A stretch of 9,707 nt of DNA, taken from positions 1 through 9,707 of the forward strand of contig JAAYVT010000450.1 in assembly GCA_012517025.1 (NCBI GenBank), given 5' to 3'. The notes below the pieces were generated by a model. The model was given only the letters and a program-made list of their open reading frames with translations. It ran no database searches and was not told the DNA's origin. The first letter of the stretch is position 1; every line of letters starts with the position of its first letter. The stretch comes from Phyllobacteriaceae bacterium (GTDB taxonomy: Bacteria > Pseudomonadota > Alphaproteobacteria > Rhizobiales > Ancalomicrobiaceae). This document shows positions 6,215 through 9,707 of this stretch, piece after piece. A program made the position numbers and the translations under genes.

Positions 6215-6976
6215 TCAGACGGCGAGCGTGTCGCCGACGGCGAGGCGGCCGGGGGTGACGACGCGCAGATAGACGCCGAGGTCGGTGTGGCCGAGGGTCT
6301 TCATCAGATGACGGGGGATCTGCAGGTCGCGGGTCGCGGTCGCCGGGTTCACCGTGGTGGCGGCGCAGCGCTCGGTGCGCTTGACCACCTCGAAGGCGAG
6401 GCCGCCGATGGTCAGCGGCATGTCGCGCGGCCAATCGAGCTCGGCCAGCGCCGGCAAGCCGTCGACGACGAGGTTGGGGCGGAAGCGCAGCGGATCGACG
6501 GGGACGCCGAGTTCGCCTTCGAGCACCCGCACGGTCTCGCGATTGACCAGATGCAGCACCTTCTTCGCCACGTCGGAGAAGGAATGGCCGGGTGCGCGCA
6601 GCACCTTCGGGGCCCCGCGCAGCTCGTCGGCGAAGCGGGCGGCGAGGAAGGTCTCGATCGCCGCCCGGCCCTCGGGCGTGTCGAGCCGGCCCTCGGCGAG
6701 CGCCGCGCCGCTCTTGTCGGCGACGGCGAAGAGGCTCGTTTCGGGATCGAAACGAGTGACGAGGCCGGCCAGCCCCTCGTTCTTCATCAGGCAGAGGAAC
6801 TTGATCTTGGGCATGTGGAGAGGCGCGGCGGGGTCGAAGCCGGAGGGGCCGTTCTCCACCGCATAGGCGCGATCGAAGGGGATGGTCTCGCCGGGGACGA
6901 GATCGACGGCGGCGAGCGTCTCGGGCGAGAAGCCCTTGACGGGGTAGCGCCAGAGGGTGGCGACGTGGGCGGTCAT
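6215..6976 (-). CDS. MOSC domain-containing protein
   Basis: The 253-residue protein has the two parts of the MOSC-N/MOSC family, whose members include YcbX and the mitochondrial amidoxime-reducing component. Such proteins carry a molybdenum cofactor or pass on sulfur, often reducing N-hydroxylated compounds. The N-terminal part opens with LWRYPVKGFSPETL (YPVKG at 11-15). The MOSC core has DPLRFRPNLVVDG (161-173), DWPRDMPLTIGG and KRTERCAATTVNPATATRD, with the likely cofactor-ligating Cys at 204, and ends in GDTLAV. No signal peptide or membrane segment is visible, so it should be cytosolic. GAGGAG (plus-strand 6983-6988) sits six bases before the ATG and fixes the start. It converges on the DUF4167 gene and diverges from clpB. 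The substrate cannot be told from the sequence, and there is no ferredoxin domain for its own electron supply. Confidence 0.9.
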   Translation of the reverse strand: MTAHVATLWRYPVKGFSPETLAAVDLVPGETIPFDRAYAVENGPSGFDPAAPLHMPKIKFLCLMKNEGLAGLVTRFDPETSLFAVADKSGAALAEGRLDTPEGRAAIETFLAARFADELRGAPKVLRAPGHSFSDVAKKVLHLVNRETVRVLEGELGVPVDPLRFRPNLVVDGLPALAELDWPRDMPLTIGGLAFEVVKRTERCAATTVNPATATRDLQIPRHLMKTLGHTDLGVYLRVVTPGRLAVGDTLAV

Positions 6977-7011
6977 CGGGGGCTCCTCGACGAGGGACGG
7001 CTGTCGCCTCG

Positions 7012-7040
7012 CTTCTGCGGCGCGCGTGTCGCGGCGTCAA
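7012..7040 (-). promoter_or_regulatory. Weak candidate promoter of the MOSC gene
   Basis: On the minus strand CTTGACG includes TTGACG (plus 7035-7040), and CAGAAG lies 17 bases further on (plus 7012-7017). The -35 box is good, the -10 box poor. The expected start of transcription would lie about 30 bases before the MOSC ATG, which is a sensible distance. No other TTGAC-like box is visible on the minus strand in this spacer. Confidence 0.3.
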
Positions 7041-7096
7041 GCGGGGGCGTCGCCGGGCACGTGGGGCATGGGCGGCGAGGATCGTGATCCCCCCCT

Positions 7097-7125
7097 CTTC
7101 ACAGAGCGGGGAGGGCACACCACAT
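7097..7125 (+). promoter_or_regulatory. Speculative heat-shock-type promoter of clpB
   Basis: clpB is usually under the heat-shock sigma factor RpoH, whose alphaproteobacterial boxes resemble CTTGAA and CCATNT. The nearest match I can find in the spacer is CTTCAC at 7097-7102 and CCACAT at 7120-7125, 17 bases apart. Two mismatches in the first box and one in the second make this weak. It would give a leader of about 110 bases. The true promoter may be elsewhere in 6977-7242. Confidence 0.2.
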
Positions 7126-7145
7126 GCAGTTCGACGCGAATTCCC

Positions 7146-7177
7146 CGCCCGTCCATGCGGGCGATCGGGTTCCGATC
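7146..7177 (+). repeat. Two adjacent small hairpins in the clpB leader region
   Basis: CGCCCG-TCCATG-CGGGCG (7146-7163) is followed at once by GATCGG-GTT-CCGATC (7163-7177, sharing one base). Both are perfect 6-bp stems. They lie 65-100 bases before the clpB start, within its probable leader. They do not cover the ribosome binding site, so they are not a classic RNA thermometer on their own. Confidence 0.4.
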
Positions 7178-7231
7178 CCACGATCCAGACGCCACCGACC
7201 GCGCCGAATTCGGGCGGTGAGGCGGCGGGCC

Positions 7232-7237
7232 AGGAGG
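7232..7237 (+). promoter_or_regulatory. Ribosome binding site of clpB
   Basis: AGGAGG stands five bases before the ATG at 7243 and settles the clpB start. It lies in the loop of a possible small hairpin, GGGCC (7227-7231) pairing with GGCTC (7237-7241) through one G-U pair. That would leave AGGAG exposed. Confidence 0.85.
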
Positions 7238-7242
7238 GCTCC

Positions 7243-9707
<2,465 letters not shown>

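Noticed and set aside
7204..7213. Palindrome CCGAATTCGG near the clpB start as an operator.
   Set aside because: A single short palindrome with no second copy and no match to a regulator site that I know.

Overview
The window is a GC-rich chromosomal segment (my impression is close to 70 % G+C) from an alphaproteobacterium, most likely of the order Hyphomicrobiales (Rhizobiales). This rests on the gene order ptsP-prfA-prmC followed by a DUF4167 gene and clpB, on the DUF4167 N-terminus (a family I know almost only from this order), and on the wording of PtsP and ClpB. I cannot name the genus.

Layout. Positions 1-302 hold the 3' end of a glycosyltransferase family 9 (LPS heptosyltransferase-like) gene. 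Next comes a plus-strand cluster: ptsP (389-2665, enzyme I of the nitrogen PTS), prfA (2753-3826, release factor RF1) and prmC (3823-4743, the methyltransferase that modifies the GGQ glutamine of RF1). prfA and prmC overlap by four bases. A gene-free stretch of about 410 bases follows. It starts with a good alphaproteobacterial housekeeping-type promoter and holds several perfect inverted repeats, so it looks like a long structured leader for the DUF4167 gene (5156-6100). That gene encodes a conserved N-terminal domain with a low-complexity Arg/Gly/Glu tail containing an exact 18-bp tandem repeat. A perfect 15-bp hairpin at 6147-6182 separates it from the convergent MOSC-domain gene (minus strand, 6215-6976). 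The disaggregase gene clpB is divergent from the MOSC gene, starts at 7243 and runs off the end of the window with 821 of roughly 860 codons present.

How the genes fit together. prfA and prmC form an enzyme-substrate pair in translation termination. ptsP is a phosphorelay regulator that often sits beside them in this order. DUF4167 has no function known to me, but its RG-rich tail and its position beside RF1/PrmC make RNA binding a fair guess. clpB is a stress chaperone; the MOSC protein is probably a molybdenum- or sulfur-transfer enzyme.

The most unusual observation is at the ptsP/prfA junction. ptsP ends in UAG, a codon read by RF1 but not RF2. prfA is in the same frame with no other stop in the 29 codons between, the base after UAG is C (a leaky context), and prfA has no visible Shine-Dalgarno sequence. 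This arrangement could let RF1 scarcity raise RF1 synthesis. It is a testable hypothesis, not a demonstrated system; coincidence is quite possible.
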